Shown one piece after another: positions 11,616 through 22,479 of a stretch of 40,354 nt of DNA. Location of the stretch: the NCBI GenBank assembly GCA_019649035.1, contig BMAT01006488.1, forward strand, positions 370,388 through 410,741, given 5' to 3'. The first letter of the stretch is position 1; each line of letters starts with the position of its first letter. The stretch is from Elysia marginata. Its lineage: Eukaryota; Mollusca; Gastropoda; Plakobranchidae. The translations under genes and the position numbers were made by a program. The notes below the pieces were generated by a model. The model was not told the origin of the DNA and made no database searches. It saw only the letters and a program-made list of their open reading frames with translations.

Positions 11616-12015
11616 GGTCTAGCCAGGGGTTCTCAACCGAACAAAAAGCTCATAACCGAAATGGGATCTAAGCCAGGCTTTCATGAAAAAGTGAAGGACA
11701 AAATACCACAGGCATAATGCATTCTCTGCATGATACACGCGTATGCACAAGCTTGCAAGATACCAAGTATTGGTTTGAAGGAAACGTTTGAATCCAGTCA
11801 AGATTGCCACCTTTGTGAAACGTAGCTCCCTATAGTAATACACGACTGTTTATGGAACTCTGTTCTGACATAGGTGCAAATCATGAAAAACTGCTTTTCT
11901 ACAGTCAAGTTCGATGGTTATTTGAGTTACGAGAGGTGTTCAAGCACTGCCTGGAAGTGAAAGGAAAAGATGAGCTAGATTCTAGACTCGAATTGTCGTT
12001 TAATCGGATTGGATA
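11616..12015 (+). pseudogene. hAT-type transposase relic (ZBED5/Charlie-like)
   Basis: The frame from 11661 gives MGSKPGFHEKVKDKIPQA, a stop, then CILCMIHAYAQACKI. This is the segment before and across the conserved C/H-rich CxIH motif of hAT transposases of the ZBED5/FAM200/Charlie type. A frameshift later, from 11846, gives LFMELCSDIGANHEKLLFYS followed by QVRWLFELREVFK, matching the well-known VRWL block. The reading stops near 12010. Just upstream, caggggttctcaacc at 11624-11638 looks like a hAT terminal inverted repeat, preceded by ggtctagc, which fits the usual 8-bp target preference. The repeat lies too close to mid-protein sequence for an intact element, so an internal deletion is inferred. 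I found no matching right end. The element is inactive. Confidence 0.72.
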
Positions 12016-12236
12016 AGGACAGATTTTGGCAAACAATTTAAGAAACGACGACTCAATTTCAGCTCATGCTACACTAAGCTTTTCATTAAGAAGCAACTAT
12101 ATAACATGAAAATTTTAATGTGCATCTGTGGGTGTTTATAACGAGAGTAAACTCTAGATTAGACTCTTGCTGCTAAAGTAATATGAAATATAAACAAAAT
12201 CTAAACAGTGCTAAAAGCTCTTGGTTATTATTTCAA

Positions 12237-12305
12237 NNNNNNNNNNNNNNNNNNNNNNNNNNNNNNNNNNNNNNNNNNNNNNNNNNNNNNNNNNNNNNNN
12301 NNNNN
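12237..12305. other. Assembly gap, 69 Ns
   Basis: A run of N. No repeat is evident on either flank, so what is missing cannot be judged. Confidence 1.
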
Positions 12306-12520
12306 TTAATACTTTTCTCAAGTTCTGACAAGCTCTCTTGGGGAAACGTGCAGGCAATCTTGTCAGCGTGTTGAAGTTAGGAGAGAAATCGAGTATCAGA
12401 CAAAGAGTAAAGATAAGCTGTGCCTTGCGACGTTAATTCTTTAAGGTTTGAGTTTACCGTCTATGATGATCGAATGATAGAGAAAGATTAAAGTTTCGCA
12501 ACGTCATTTGTCAAATCTCT

Positions 12521-12720
12521 CAGCAGCAGCAGCAGCAGTATCAGAAGCAGCAGCAGCAGCAGTATTAATAGTAGTAGAAGTAGTAGTAGAAGAAGTAGAA
12601 GAAGAAGAAGAAGAAGAAGAAGAAGAAGAAGAAGAAGAAGAAGAAGAAGAAGAAGAAGGAGAAGAAGAAGAAGAAGAAGAAGAAGAAGAACAACAACAAC
12701 AACAACACCAACAACAACAA
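12521..12720. repeat. Compound CAG / GTA / GAA / CAA microsatellite
   Basis: Four related trinucleotide tracts follow each other: CAG (to about 12562), GTA (to about 12595), a long GAA tract (to about 12690), then CAA. The Glu/Gln-rich plus frame and Leu-rich minus frame are artefacts. Family A copy 1 starts about 30 bp to the right. Confidence 0.96.
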
Positions 12721-12747
12721 TATAAAAAAAAAACTCTACTCTCCGTT

Positions 12748-13004
12748 TATGCATAATTTCAGTGTAATTCAGGGGGCGTGGCGTGCTCAAGTTGTGAAAA
12801 GCCAAATCAAATCCCTAGCCCAATATTTAAAGATAAAGGCAAATCTCTGTCGCTAGTAAAATCAATAACTTGAGAGGAATTCGATCCCATGGCAATGGGC
12901 ATGTACGGTGGCGGTGATTTGTAAGCCAGAGCCTTGAAATCCTTGTCCAAAATTCAGATGTTGTGACAAATGAACATGTTAAGGCCTGGGGGTTGAGAAA
13001 GCGA
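12748..13004 (-). repeat. Dispersed repeat family A, copy 1
   Basis: The reverse complement of this stretch matches 29657-29916 along its whole length. Shared runs include tttggcttttcacaactt and, with small changes, the blocks around ggacaaggattt, caagttat and gcatgttcat. The end near 13004 reads (minus) ctttctcaaccccc, which resembles a hAT-type terminus; the other end lies near a cagggggcgtggc string. The minus frame ILDKDFKALAYKSPPPYMPI is open in parallel with the other copy, but both frames then degrade. This may be a non-autonomous DNA element. I could not name the family. It abuts a CAG/GAA/CAA microsatellite. Confidence 0.7.
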
Positions 13005-13333
13005 AACAATAATTGTATTTCTCTATTATAGGGTGTCAATTTTTCTGTTTATAGGCCGCCGTGGGGGGGGGAAGCCATTTGCATTGGAGAATCTGAGGAG
13101 AAAGAATGAAGGAGATTAAAAGGATAGAGACGGACCGGGTATTTGTGAAAAAGAAAGCCGTGTTGGAACTACTCGTCCTTTTATCATGGATTTGATTTGA
13201 ACAAAACTTCGTGTCCTGAAATATTGGCAGCTGCCCCTGATAATGAAAGTTCACCTGATTTTCTGATATGCCACGTCACTCTATTTCCTTGATAAGACTG
13301 TTTAAAAGTAGACACCTTGTCGAAACCTACACG

Positions 13334-13337
13334 CTAT

Positions 13338-13385
<48 letters not shown>

Positions 13386-13411
13386 ATATCTCTATCTCTC
13401 CCTCTCTCTTC
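13334..13411. repeat. TC / TATC microsatellite
   Basis: (TC)n followed by a few TATC and TATA units. Confidence 0.95.
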
Positions 13412-13754
13412 CATATCTCACAGCCAATAGGAAGGAAATTTCATGGTATCATTTTTAGGCCAAGAGGCCAAGATTAAAAACAACAAAAAAAGAAAAGAAG
13501 TTGGTCTTGCCATTAGTGAAATTAAGTTATAGAAATCACTCGCATTTTTAAAAAGTAATAATTGCAAGAGGACATTTTATTTTTGCGAATGTTGCTTCCT
13601 CTAATGAGAGGCACAGAGATTGATTCGTTTCCATTGTATAATTTAATTACAATAACAAAATAAATATTATCATTTCATTTTCCATTTCCTCGGGATATGG
13701 CTGGAGAAAGGGTTTAATCATAATTTAGCCCCGTTCTCCTACGCCCCTCCCTCT

Positions 13755-13776
13755 TTCTCTCATTCACTCTTCCTCC

Positions 13777-13817
<41 letters not shown>

Positions 13818-13870
13818 GCTGTCTCTTTTCCTGTCTCTATCTGTGTATGTGTCTCTCATTCCCTCTTCCC
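13755..13870. repeat. CT-rich low-complexity tract
   Basis: Imperfect (CT)n with tgtc interruptions inside a longer pyrimidine-rich stretch. Confidence 0.9.
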
Positions 13871-14849
13871 GCCCTTCTCCATTTATTTTTATTTATGTTT
13901 TACTTTCCCTCTGTTTCTCCTCCCAATTAATCCTTCTCCTATGTTATTGCTGGCTGTTCAATTAGTAAGAAGACCATGACCTTTGAAAGAAAATTTCTTC
14001 AAGAGCTAAGTTTATTTACTGTCTACTTTTGGATTCCAGGTTTCGAAAATCTTTTAAAAAATTCATCCAACAACTAACCATCTCGGCTTTTTGTCTCTGC
14101 CAAAATTTGGAGTCATTTATCCTACTTTTTAGAGCTGAAAAGAGGACAGGGATATTTTTCTTTGAAAAAACTTCGAGATCGAGATGAAGACAAAAAATAG
14201 TAAATCCGAAAAAATTGATTTATTCCATTACATAGGCCTATATCCGGATGAGTAGAGCGTAAAATTAAAGTCTTGCGTTTCTGAAAGGCGCTACCATACA
14301 GTGTAAATTGGTTGTGTGTATGTATGAGTTTTTCCTTAAAGGATTGTGACAGAGCAGGCAATCAGGTATAAGATCTTGTTTTTGAAGTTGATAGCGACAC
14401 CATAACATGCTGGTTTCTCTGGTTTTTTTCCGTCGAACGGAAAACCGAGGGTTTTTTTTCTCTTCTTTTATTTTAAAGTGGAGATTAATAGATACAGATT
14501 GGTTGCTGCTATTACTTTCCTACGATTGAAATAACTTTTGCCCCAATAGAAAATTTTGAAGCAGATTATGTTTTTTTTAATCTATCGCTCTTTTCTTTAT
14601 TTTTTAGTTTAACCACATAAACAAATGTACTGTTTAAGTTTAAGATAACGTTTTTACTAGCAACGAACCATGATCCTATCTATTTATTCATTCCCAAAAC
14701 ATATTTATTACAGTGAGGATACATGGATTGATTACAATAATATCAATACAAGGTAGGTCTTTCTGTGCTCAACATTGTCAGAACAACACAGACCACCCAT
14801 AGTCTAGAGAGGAATCTACATGTTGAGCGCATTAAGTATGCCGACACGG

Positions 14850-15042
14850 GTTTGTTTTCCAAATATTTTAGTTTTCACTTTTTTTTTACCTCTTTTCTCA
14901 ACAGATTATGCACATGGCGAGACAAGCTGTGAAACAGACTAGAAGCGGCGGTTCTGTGAAAGAGAAGAAAGTCTCGCGACCTGTTGTGTTCATTTGTTAT
15001 CTGTTTATTATCTCCGTTTTTTTCTTATTTTCTAGTATTTAA
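14850..15042 (+). pseudogene. Chemosensory-type receptor relic 1 (TM5-TM6 region)
   Basis: This fragment is homologous to part of the intact receptor at 20080-23028. One frame reads TSFLNRLCTWRDKL and stops; it parallels TSFLIFRLKRTQSWRET at the end of TM5. A frameshift then gives KQTRSGGSVKEKKVSRPVVF and ICYLFIISVFF, which parallels the third-loop to TM6 segment KNDSAKEKKVARSVIFICSM of the intact gene. The frame runs into TAA at 15040-15042 inside TM6. No TM1-TM4 or TM7 could be found beside it. The frameshift, early stop and missing ends mark it as dead. The tract before 14905 resembles a splice acceptor, but homology continues across it. Confidence 0.7.
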
Positions 15043-16574
15043 CTACTGTTTGACTCGTCTTTTCTCTATCTCTGTTTCTATGCCCTTCTTTCTATTTATA
15101 TCTTTTTTCTGTACTCAGGGTTTTTTTTTCATCCTAGTTCCCGTAGTTCTATTTCCATCTTTGCCTTCCTGTTTTTTTTTCCTTTCACTTTGTCTTTCAG
15201 TCTTTCACTCTCAATATACATCTCTTATTCTATAATTCTGTCATCTTCTCTCTTTCTATCCCTGGTCTCTGACAGCCTGTCTTTTTTTCTTTTTTTATTC
15301 TACAAAAAGGGATGAAAGCCTACATAACCAATTTCAATTTTATGGAAGTTTAAGGCATACATAAATACATAAAGAGCGTTTTTATATAGCGCTCATCCAC
15401 TAATGTGCACTAAGCGCTTTACATGGTGAAGCTTTACATAAATACATCTATTAAAAAACCTTTGTCCCAACTTGTGCCTAGGAATCTTATTGCTTTACTG
15501 ACTTATGAAAAAATACAGTAGATGGTTGACAGTATTTTTATAATTAATTGTGTTATGTGCAATAGAGTATCAACAAAACATACTTGTAAAATATAAATTT
15601 AAATACCTTAACTTTTATTTGTACCGCCGGTGGTCCAGATTTACTGAATGCTGTCACAGGCTCTAAGCCGCCCACCTGTAACTGTAACTTTTTCCTTATG
15701 TCGTTTCTATTTTTTTGACCCGGGTTGGTCAGTTACCTTAGTACTAAATTTCATCAAGGACTCGGTTGATATGTAAGGAAAGACCCATCAGAGTACCTTC
15801 ATGCTAAATACCTTTCAGCTGCTATGGTGTAGCACCCTATTGGAAGGATACGAGTACATACTACAGAACAATTATAGGTGAAAGAGATTTTGCGACAAAT
15901 AAGTTATATTATGTTAGGTTTGCGAACATCTCCTTTTGTTCCACCGTGTCGTAAGAGAGGCATATCCCCATTCCCTGCCTGTATGAAACAGACCAGTCAT
16001 TACCGCCGGGTAGAAAATCTCGTGCTAAGATCACATGGTTAAATACCTAGATCTACATCTACTTCTTGCTAGTTCAGGAAGATAACGGTAGGTGAACATT
16101 TATGTCATCATCTATGGACCAAGAAAGGCAGCGTGTGACCAACCCAAAGAGGCCGTGGCTTTTTTGGCGAGTAAGCACAATAAAGTTACCTCCCTTACTG
16201 ACAAATATTCTTCAAGTTGTTTACACTACAAACCTTAAAAAAATAACGCCGAAACAAACTGTTTCTTTTTTATGAAAGAAAAGGTGACACTATAAACATA
16301 ATAGCCCACAAAAATTTTTGTTCTGTCTCATAAGTTTATTAACTGAAAACTCCTGTAACAACCATAGGCCGACTTAATAAGAAAAGATTTTTTCCTTAAA
16401 GCAAAGTAATTTTCCGTAAACTGACAAACAAAATGAAACTGCGGAGTTACTCGAGCGGCAAAGTCAGAAAGTTTCGTGCATGAAGGGTATAGGAATATCA
16501 CCGATTTGTTGGAAGTTGGTCTCATCTCTCACATCCTAGGCGTTGACGTCCTCCACTGTCGTGTTCACACAATG
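15043..16574. other. No gene seen
   Basis: Pyrimidine-rich to about 15300, then AT-rich. A GC-richer patch at 15620-15800 is unidentified. Includes the LINE-type tail at 15362-15436. Confidence 0.5.
15362..15436 (-). repeat. LINE-type 3' tail fragment
   Basis: The minus strand reads tgtaaagcgcttagtgcac ... gagcgctatataaaaacgc. This is the form of 3' end also seen in the LINE relic at 36762-36835. No coding part is attached. Confidence 0.5.
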
Positions 16575-17180
16575 AGCAGTATCGGATAAAATGATGTATA
16601 GCACAATACTGCACTTTGCTTAAACACGACAATACAGTCCAATTATTTCTCTATAGCAGTATCTGACAAAAGGAAATAATTATGATACCATATTGCACTT
16701 TAAAAGTTACAATACAATCCAACCATCTCTCTGTAGCAGTATCGGATAAATGAAACAGAATACAATACTGACCTATGCATAAACACAACAATACAATGCA
16801 ACTATCTCTCTAGAGCAGTATCTGATAAAAGGAAGTAAGATAGAATACTGCACCACGGTTAAACAAGACAATACAACCCAAGCATCTCTCTGTAACAGTA
16901 TCGGACAAAAAGAAGTAGTATACAGTACTGCGTTTTTCTTAAACGCGACAATACAATCCAACCATCTGTTTACAGCATTATCGTACAAGCGGAAATATTA
17001 TTAATATACATTTTTTAAACACGACAGTATAGTCTAACGATCCATCTTAACAGAAAAAAGTATCATACAAAACTGCACTTTGTTTTAACACGTCAATACA
17101 GCCGAATCATCTATCTAAAGCAGTATCCAGCAATAAGAAGTAACCCACAATATTACATTTAGCTTAAAGTAACATAATAA
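16575..17180. repeat. 80-bp minisatellite, about 7.5 copies
   Basis: Units begin at agcagtatc or variants at 16575, 16655, 16735, 16814, 16894 and 16974, then near 17056 and 17119. The spacing is 79-82 bp, except for one unit shortened by about 17 bp. Each unit runs agcagtatcngataaaagg, then a block like atacaatactgcacttt, then taaacacgacaatacaatcc and aaccatctctct. The units have diverged by substitutions, most strongly at the right end. No ORF spans the array. Confidence 0.88.
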
Positions 17181-17499
17181 AACTTAAAATCCTTATATCT
17201 CTTTAACATTAACCTAGGAACCAAGAAGACTCAACTATGTCTCACAAAAGGCAGTTTGTAGATCTCTCAATAACGTTAGATTCCACTCAACGCTTGAGAA
17301 GCTCTCCCGATACTTACATTAACGTGCTCACACCGTTCGAATCCTTTTAGTTGTTCGCGTAACTGTTCCACAAAATTTATCTGAGTGTTGCATTGTACGG
17401 CTATAAATTTACATCTGAAGCCGTCATTTCTTAACTTAAGGGTTTTGCATTTAGGATGGAGGTTTAAGTAACTTGAGATTAGCCTTAAGACACCCATTA

Positions 17500-18335
17500 G
17501 CTTTAAACAAACAGGCATCCACTATTGTGTCCATTTGGGGGGACGTCGTAGAAAGGGCCCGTGAAACAGAGCTGCTTACAAGCAGTGTAGGCACGCACCA
17601 AGGGGATAGTCTTAGCCCTGTGTTATTTGTTGTCTATCAACAACATGTTTTGAAAGAAAAAAAAAACAAACACAACAGAAACCTTAAAATGAACTAGAAA
17701 AAAACCCTCCTGAGGGGCATTTTATACACCGACGATGTAGACTTTCTTGCATCGCAAAACATCGAAATAGCAAAGGTCCAAAAATATTAAGAAAAAACAC
17801 TAACTCTTTGTAAATGTTGAAAACAAAGGTATACATGTACCACACTGTACCGAAACGAGACCACCTGGTAATTACAACAAAAAAAATAAGAACAGTCATA
17901 GGAGACGGCGAATATCTTAAGAGAAGAACAAAGCTTTCTACTGCAGCACTTGCAAAACTCCAAAACGCTTGGATTTGTGGCGGGAAAGTCAAATCCATTG
18001 CCAAGATATATAGAGCATTTTTATACTGTTGTGGTACATGGGCACTAACGGAAGCTGAAAATAAAATAATCAGAGCTGTTTTTATGAAAACAACTGAAGA
18101 AAGTGCTAGGGATAAGGTATTAGGTAAAAATCACAAATAAATCCCTGTATAAAAATGCAACGAGTGCCCACTTTCTACATGTACCTTTTTAGGAATATTC
18201 TACGGAGAGGTAAAGACATTGCTGCAAATAAAGCAATAAACAGCTTTTTTAATACACATGGGGGCAAATACTGAACAACAACATCATTCACTCTCAAAAC
18301 CCGAAATTATAGACCTCTACAAACTATGAAATATT
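17500..18335 (+). pseudogene. Non-LTR retrotransposon (LINE) reverse-transcriptase relic, plus strand
   Basis: Several reverse-transcriptase landmarks appear in order but in different frames. SSVGTHQGDSLSPVLFVVY (17580-17636) is the block-4 motif. LYTDDVDFLA (about 17725-17755) is the catalytic YxDD box with Thr for Ala. Then come IGDGEYLKRRTKLSTAALAK (about 17905-17965) and IYRAF with CCGTWALTEAE (18005-18060), the downstream part of the palm and thumb region. The C-terminal motif LRRGKDIAANKAINSFF lies at about 18199-18250. At least three frame changes and stops separate the pieces. The order and wording fit a LINE; the exact clade is not assigned. It begins abruptly near 17500, and no endonuclease domain or 3' tail was seen. 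Confidence 0.75.
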
Positions 18336-20079
18336 ATACTCAGAGAAGCCAAGAAGGTGCCAAGGCGCCCATGTTAAAATGACTAAGAATCGAGGGGTAT
18401 TAGGTCAGGAGGATTATGTTTTCGGTTATGTAGGCCTACCACGGATATAGAACCAAGAAACTGGAATCATGTATTATTGTATTTTCGATAAACTACTTAA
18501 AAATATTGATTCTTTGGTTGCACTATTACAACGTGTGCTGCTGCGGTTTAAGTATAGGATTTAGAAATTACAAGTGTTTTAAGTATAGCCTACTTTACGT
18601 CTAACAGTGTTCATTTTGAGATCTGCTAAATTATTGAGACGACCTTTTTCTGCTGAATTTTAGAGTAGATAACTTTGTAAAGAGAAGTGAGATTCTGTAA
18701 AATTACCCGATAATTTACGGAAAGAGAAAATAAACTTGAAACTAGTAAAGATGATCGACACAGTAAAAAATAAGAGAAAATTTAAGTGATGAAATTTCCG
18801 AATGGAACTAAATAAAGAAATGCTAGTTCCACTTGAGAGCAAACAAATAAGATAGAATGATAATTTGTTGCGCTAAATTAGTTTAATGCATCGAAAAAGT
18901 TTTCAAGCTGTAAAGTATGAACTATTGAAGCATGCTTTCAGGAAACATATTCATCAAATTGTCATTCAACAAGATAAATAGGTGCAATCATGCAAGGCAT
19001 TGCATTTTATAATTATGTGACATTCCAAGGAGCTTAAAAATGGCAGCATCAAAGTAGTTACACGATAATTCTACACATAGGTTGTGATGATAAAATTGTG
19101 CGGTGTTTTAGTTTGTTTACATTAACTGGGAGTTAAAGTTATCGGTAGTCCAATTTAGAAAAATGGCAATCGCCATTTAATATGTTAAAGAAAATAGTAG
19201 GCGTAGAAAGAATAATAGGCTTGGATGATAAAAAATGCACTGAGTATATAAAAACATCACGAAGTCTTTTAATGTGCTCTATTCATATACAACAGTACTA
19301 TTTGGAAAGTGCGAATTCTATGAGAAAACCTCTTATACGCTTTAAAACTAAGTCGAACTTATTCTATGTCGTTTTCTAAAAAACAAGATTCTGTCAGCTA
19401 ACATTCTGGGGTATTAATAAAAAAAAGGCCTGAGAGAAAAAGCAGACAGGAGCGTATCTATTCTAAATTCAAAAGTATTTTCTAGAGCCACCATTATATT
19501 CTAAAAGTAATAGTGGCATCTAACTAGCTTGAAACGAAACATCTGTTCTACATTATCAGCCAAAGTTGTTATAACTTACGTTTTAACATTACAAAAAACG
19601 ATCCAGATATAACTGCTTATTTTTGTGCTGCACGAGCTTGAAATCCAAAATTTCAACACAAAAATATTAAGGGTGCTAGAATAATTTTAAAAAAATGTTT
19701 TAAAATTCAGATATGATTGAATAATGAACAAATTTGATGGTCTTTGTCTCAGATTACGAGTTCAATAAATATTAAACACTCAAAGAAGTCAGCGTAGATT
19801 CGAGAAAATAACAAATTTTAACGTTAGTTCAAACATAGGCGACGCAAAACACAAAACATAACGTCTCTTTTTAAAGTTGAAAGGTGGCTTTAAAACGAGC
19901 CTTTGAAACTGAATGAGGATTCTGAAATCACAAGGGTTTAAGTTAACTTTGTTCGAAATTAAAGATCTTCCACACATATTTCATACTAATTAAAGGGATT
20001 GGTAACCATTGCTCTAGACAGCTTCTTAAGCCTTCTCAAAAGACCAGTTGTTTAAAGAAACAAAATCAAAGCCCTTCAT
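18336..20079. other. Receptor upstream region, no element recognised
   Basis: AT-rich. Should contain the receptor promoter and any 5' UTR exon, but I see no convincing TATA box or initiator placed by other evidence. An in-frame stop at 20053-20055 limits the coding start. Confidence 0.45.
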
Positions 20080-20532
20080 ATGAGTGTCACTCCAACTCAA
20101 GTCATGATATTGTCCAAGCCAGCAATGTACTCAAATACTACCGACCCGCCCATAACACCCCTGGTGTCTTATCATGTCTACACAATCATCATGTTCGTGT
20201 TAGGCTTCACAGCCACAAATGCAGTGGCCTTGTTTGGAGTTTTCAGTAACACAGCCAACATAATCGTGTATTACAAGATGGGATTGCAAGAAACCACCAA
20301 CATCAGTTTCTTTACTCTTGCCATCAACGACGTTGTTGTATGTCTAGCATTCATCGTTGTGGAAATTTGCCACAGTCCCTTCATGAAGATCAATGAGTTG
20401 CCATCTGGATCGTTTGCTCTTCAGTGCAGCTACATAGCCTCGTTCGTGGCTTACCTTTGCTGTGGATTTGGCTCTTGGATCACGGCCGTGTTATCCACTG
20501 AGAGATGCCTTTGCATCGCATTGCCTTTAAAA
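20080..20532 (+). CDS. Chemosensory-type 7TM receptor, exon 1 (TM1-TM3)
   Basis: This exon encodes residues 1-151 of a rhodopsin-like GPCR that would sit in the plasma membrane and signal through G proteins. TM1 is about residues 34-65, with the conserved Asn at 57 (FSNTANI). TM2 is about 75-97, with Asp84 in LAIND. TM3 starts after Cys116 and ends in STERC (139-143), an ERC version of the E/DRY box. An N-glycosylation sequon (N19-T-T) lies in the outer N-terminus. The chosen ATG is the first after an in-frame stop at 20053-20055; its Kozak context is weak, and Met9 or Met16 (both with G at -3) could be the real start. The exon ends at LPLK, directly before the donor gtgagt; reading through gives only 19 more residues. 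The layout resembles the gastropod chemosensory receptors described in Aplysia and Elysia. The ligand is unknown, and the family call is inferred by eye. Confidence 0.85.
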
Positions 20533-21079
20533 GTGAGTATAGGTCAATTCATATTGAGCACGCGGTCCTGGTTGAGAGTTAGACAAGCTTAGGCTTTTTC
20601 ATTAACTTTTAGATAGATACCCAATTTTTTACGGAGAATAAACTCTGCAAGAGACATTTTTCATAGTTTTTATAGCAAAGTGCAGCTGTTAATATCTTGA
20701 ACTTTTGTTCCTTGGTATTTACCATGAAACATTCATGAATTTCTTTAAGAAAACTTTTTATAATATGGCAGCGTTTGCTCAGTAAATTTAAAACAACTCA
20801 TGTTTTTCTTTGTATTTAAGCCCCATATGACAGGTTATAGAGCAAACATTTTGTTTAGGTAACATTGTTACCAAATAAAAGGAAAGGGGGTTGTATATTT
20901 TCATAAAGCAGTATACAGAATTAGTCACAAATTCCGATGCCACTCTGGAACTATAAATCATAAGAATACACCAGCGCGGTGAAGGTATTTTTATCTACGT
21001 TTAGCCTTTAGATGCACTTTTTAATTGTAAAATATCTTTTAAACTGCCTAAGATTATGAAAAATTGGTACTACAGTTTA
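20533..21079 (+). other. Receptor intron, 5' part
   Basis: This is the first 547 nt of the 1947-nt intron, starting with the strong donor gtgagt at 20533. It is AT-rich, and I see no conserved element or exon in it. It ends where the Tc1-like element begins. Confidence 0.7.
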
Positions 21080-22329
21080 TATATACTGAGCGCCAAAAGA
21101 AACGCAACATGACATCAATTACTTTCGCGCCCATGCAAGCTTTACAGAAAGGTTGGTGAGTTGATTTTTTGTGTGTTGTGAGTAGTAACACATCTGAACA
21201 TGAGTTCAAGCACACTCCCGAGTCCCGTGCGTGGTTTGCCAGTCAAGGTGAGCGATTTTCGAATACCCTGTAAAAAATGTAAAATCCGTGCGTATAGAAA
21301 AACCACGTGGTCGAGGTTCTCAAAATTACACACAAGGGTACCTTACAAGGTGCCTGATAATTATTCGCCATTTTTAGAATTAAACGATTTTATTTTTACA
21401 AAATATCAGGCTTATCTGAAGTTGATCGTCATCGTGCTTTAGGACTGCTCCAAGCAGGTCTTCCCATCAGTGAAGTTTCTCTCCGTATGAATGTAAACAG
21501 GAAGACGATTTTCAGACTCAGACAACGTCTACATAAGACGAATACGGTGAGTGATCGGCCCCGTTCTGGGAGGCCTGGGTGCACTACGCAGAGATAAGAC
21601 AGAAACCTTGTCAGAAATCATATGAACAACAGATTTCTTTCAGCTTCAGCTTCATCGCGCCAGACAAAAGGAATAAATAATCAACTTATAAGTGCAAACA
21701 CAGTAAGAAGACGTTTATCTACTTCTGGCATATGTGCTCGTCGCCCATACATCGGCCCCGTCCTGACCCAGCGTCACCGACACCAACGTACGCTATGGGC
21801 CCAGGAACATGCCGCTTGAGATCTCATCCAATGGCCAAGTGTCATATTCAGTGACGAATCTTGATTCTGCATTGACCATGCTGATGGCCGTGTACGTGTA
21901 TGGAGAAGAAGCGGTGAAAGATACCAAGCAGATTGCGTTAAGGAACGCGACAGGTGGGGTGGAGCATCTTTGATGATGTGCTGCTGTACCGGAAGCCCAA
22001 GGGGAGCACACAAATTATTAGCTGGAGCCTTTCTTGATTTGTAATTAAATTCTAAAGTCTTATCTACTGAACAGGTATGTAAAAATATGGTCAAAATTCC
22101 TGTATAGTTTGTATTGTGGAGTTTTACCAATGGTATCCTGTTTTCATAAAATCTACTTTATCGAGGGTCTTTTGTTTTAATCTAATTTTCTCGTCCTCAG
22201 TGGCCACCGATGAACTTGGCGTTCTTTTAAGTTGAAAAAGCAATAAATAACCTTTAAAGTGATGTATTACGTGTCTCATTTAATCCCTTGCAGATTCGAT
22301 GTTGCGTTTCTTTTGGCGGTCAGTATATA
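21080..22329 (+). mobile_element. Degenerate Tc1/mariner-type transposon inside the receptor intron
   Basis: The element is 1250 bp long and bounded by inverted repeats of 31 nt (21080-21110 and 22299-22329), which differ at one position. Each contains the core cgccaaaagaaacgcaacat, and both ends lie in TA-rich sequence as expected for TA target sites. It encodes a decayed transposase in the same orientation as the host gene. Intact Tc1-like elements are usually about 1.6 kb, so an internal part is missing. Its position wholly inside the intron means normal splicing would remove it. Confidence 0.9.
21403..22044 (+). pseudogene. Tc1-like transposase relic
   Basis: One reading frame gives recognisable Tc1-like transposase sequence. 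An N-terminal helix-turn-helix region (ALGLLQAGLP then SLRMNVNRKTIFRLRQ) is followed by the GRPR-like linker SDRPRSGRPG, the segment ISANTVRRRLSTSGICARRP, and the catalytic-core block VIFSDES that carries one DDE-type aspartate. In-frame stops interrupt it at 21595 (TAA), 21817 (TGA) and 21862 (TGA) before the final TAA at 22042. The C-terminal part with the last acidic catalytic residue is absent, replaced by about 250 bp of non-coding DNA before the 3' inverted repeat. The copy cannot make an active enzyme. The frame itself is otherwise unbroken, so decay has been mainly by substitution plus one deletion. Confidence 0.88.
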
Positions 22330-22479
22330 ATGCTGCGGTTACTGTTTTCTTGTTGTCAGATAGTAGAACGGTTATTTTACTTTTCATTGATTCGATGTTT
22401 TTTAGTGTTCGATTGATTATAATTTAATAAGAATGTAAAATAGTCTATAGAGTTAATTAATGGTTTATTCGTTCTACAG
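22330..22479 (+). other. Receptor intron, 3' part with acceptor
   Basis: This is the last 150 nt of the receptor intron, between the Tc1-like element and exon 2. It is AT-rich and ends in the acceptor tract ttcgttctacag. Confidence 0.75.

Larger units (their letters stand above)
13005..14849. other. No gene seen
   Basis: Apart from two CT tracts, nothing recognised. A small hairpin (ttttccgt-cga-acggaaaa) lies near 14427-14445. If relic 1 once had TM1-TM4, they are no longer readable here. Confidence 0.5.

Noticed and set aside
12488-12805. Leu-rich minus frame and Glu/Gln-rich plus frame
   Set aside because: Trinucleotide repeat read in frame; no non-repeat coding flank.
17320-17350. Possible tRNA B-box (gttcgaatcc followed by tttt)
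   Set aside because: No A-box at the right distance upstream and no foldable arms.
20533-20592. Exon 1 reading through to a stop at 20590 as a short receptor
   Set aside because: It would end after TM3. A strong donor and a matching in-phase exon 2 explain the gene better.
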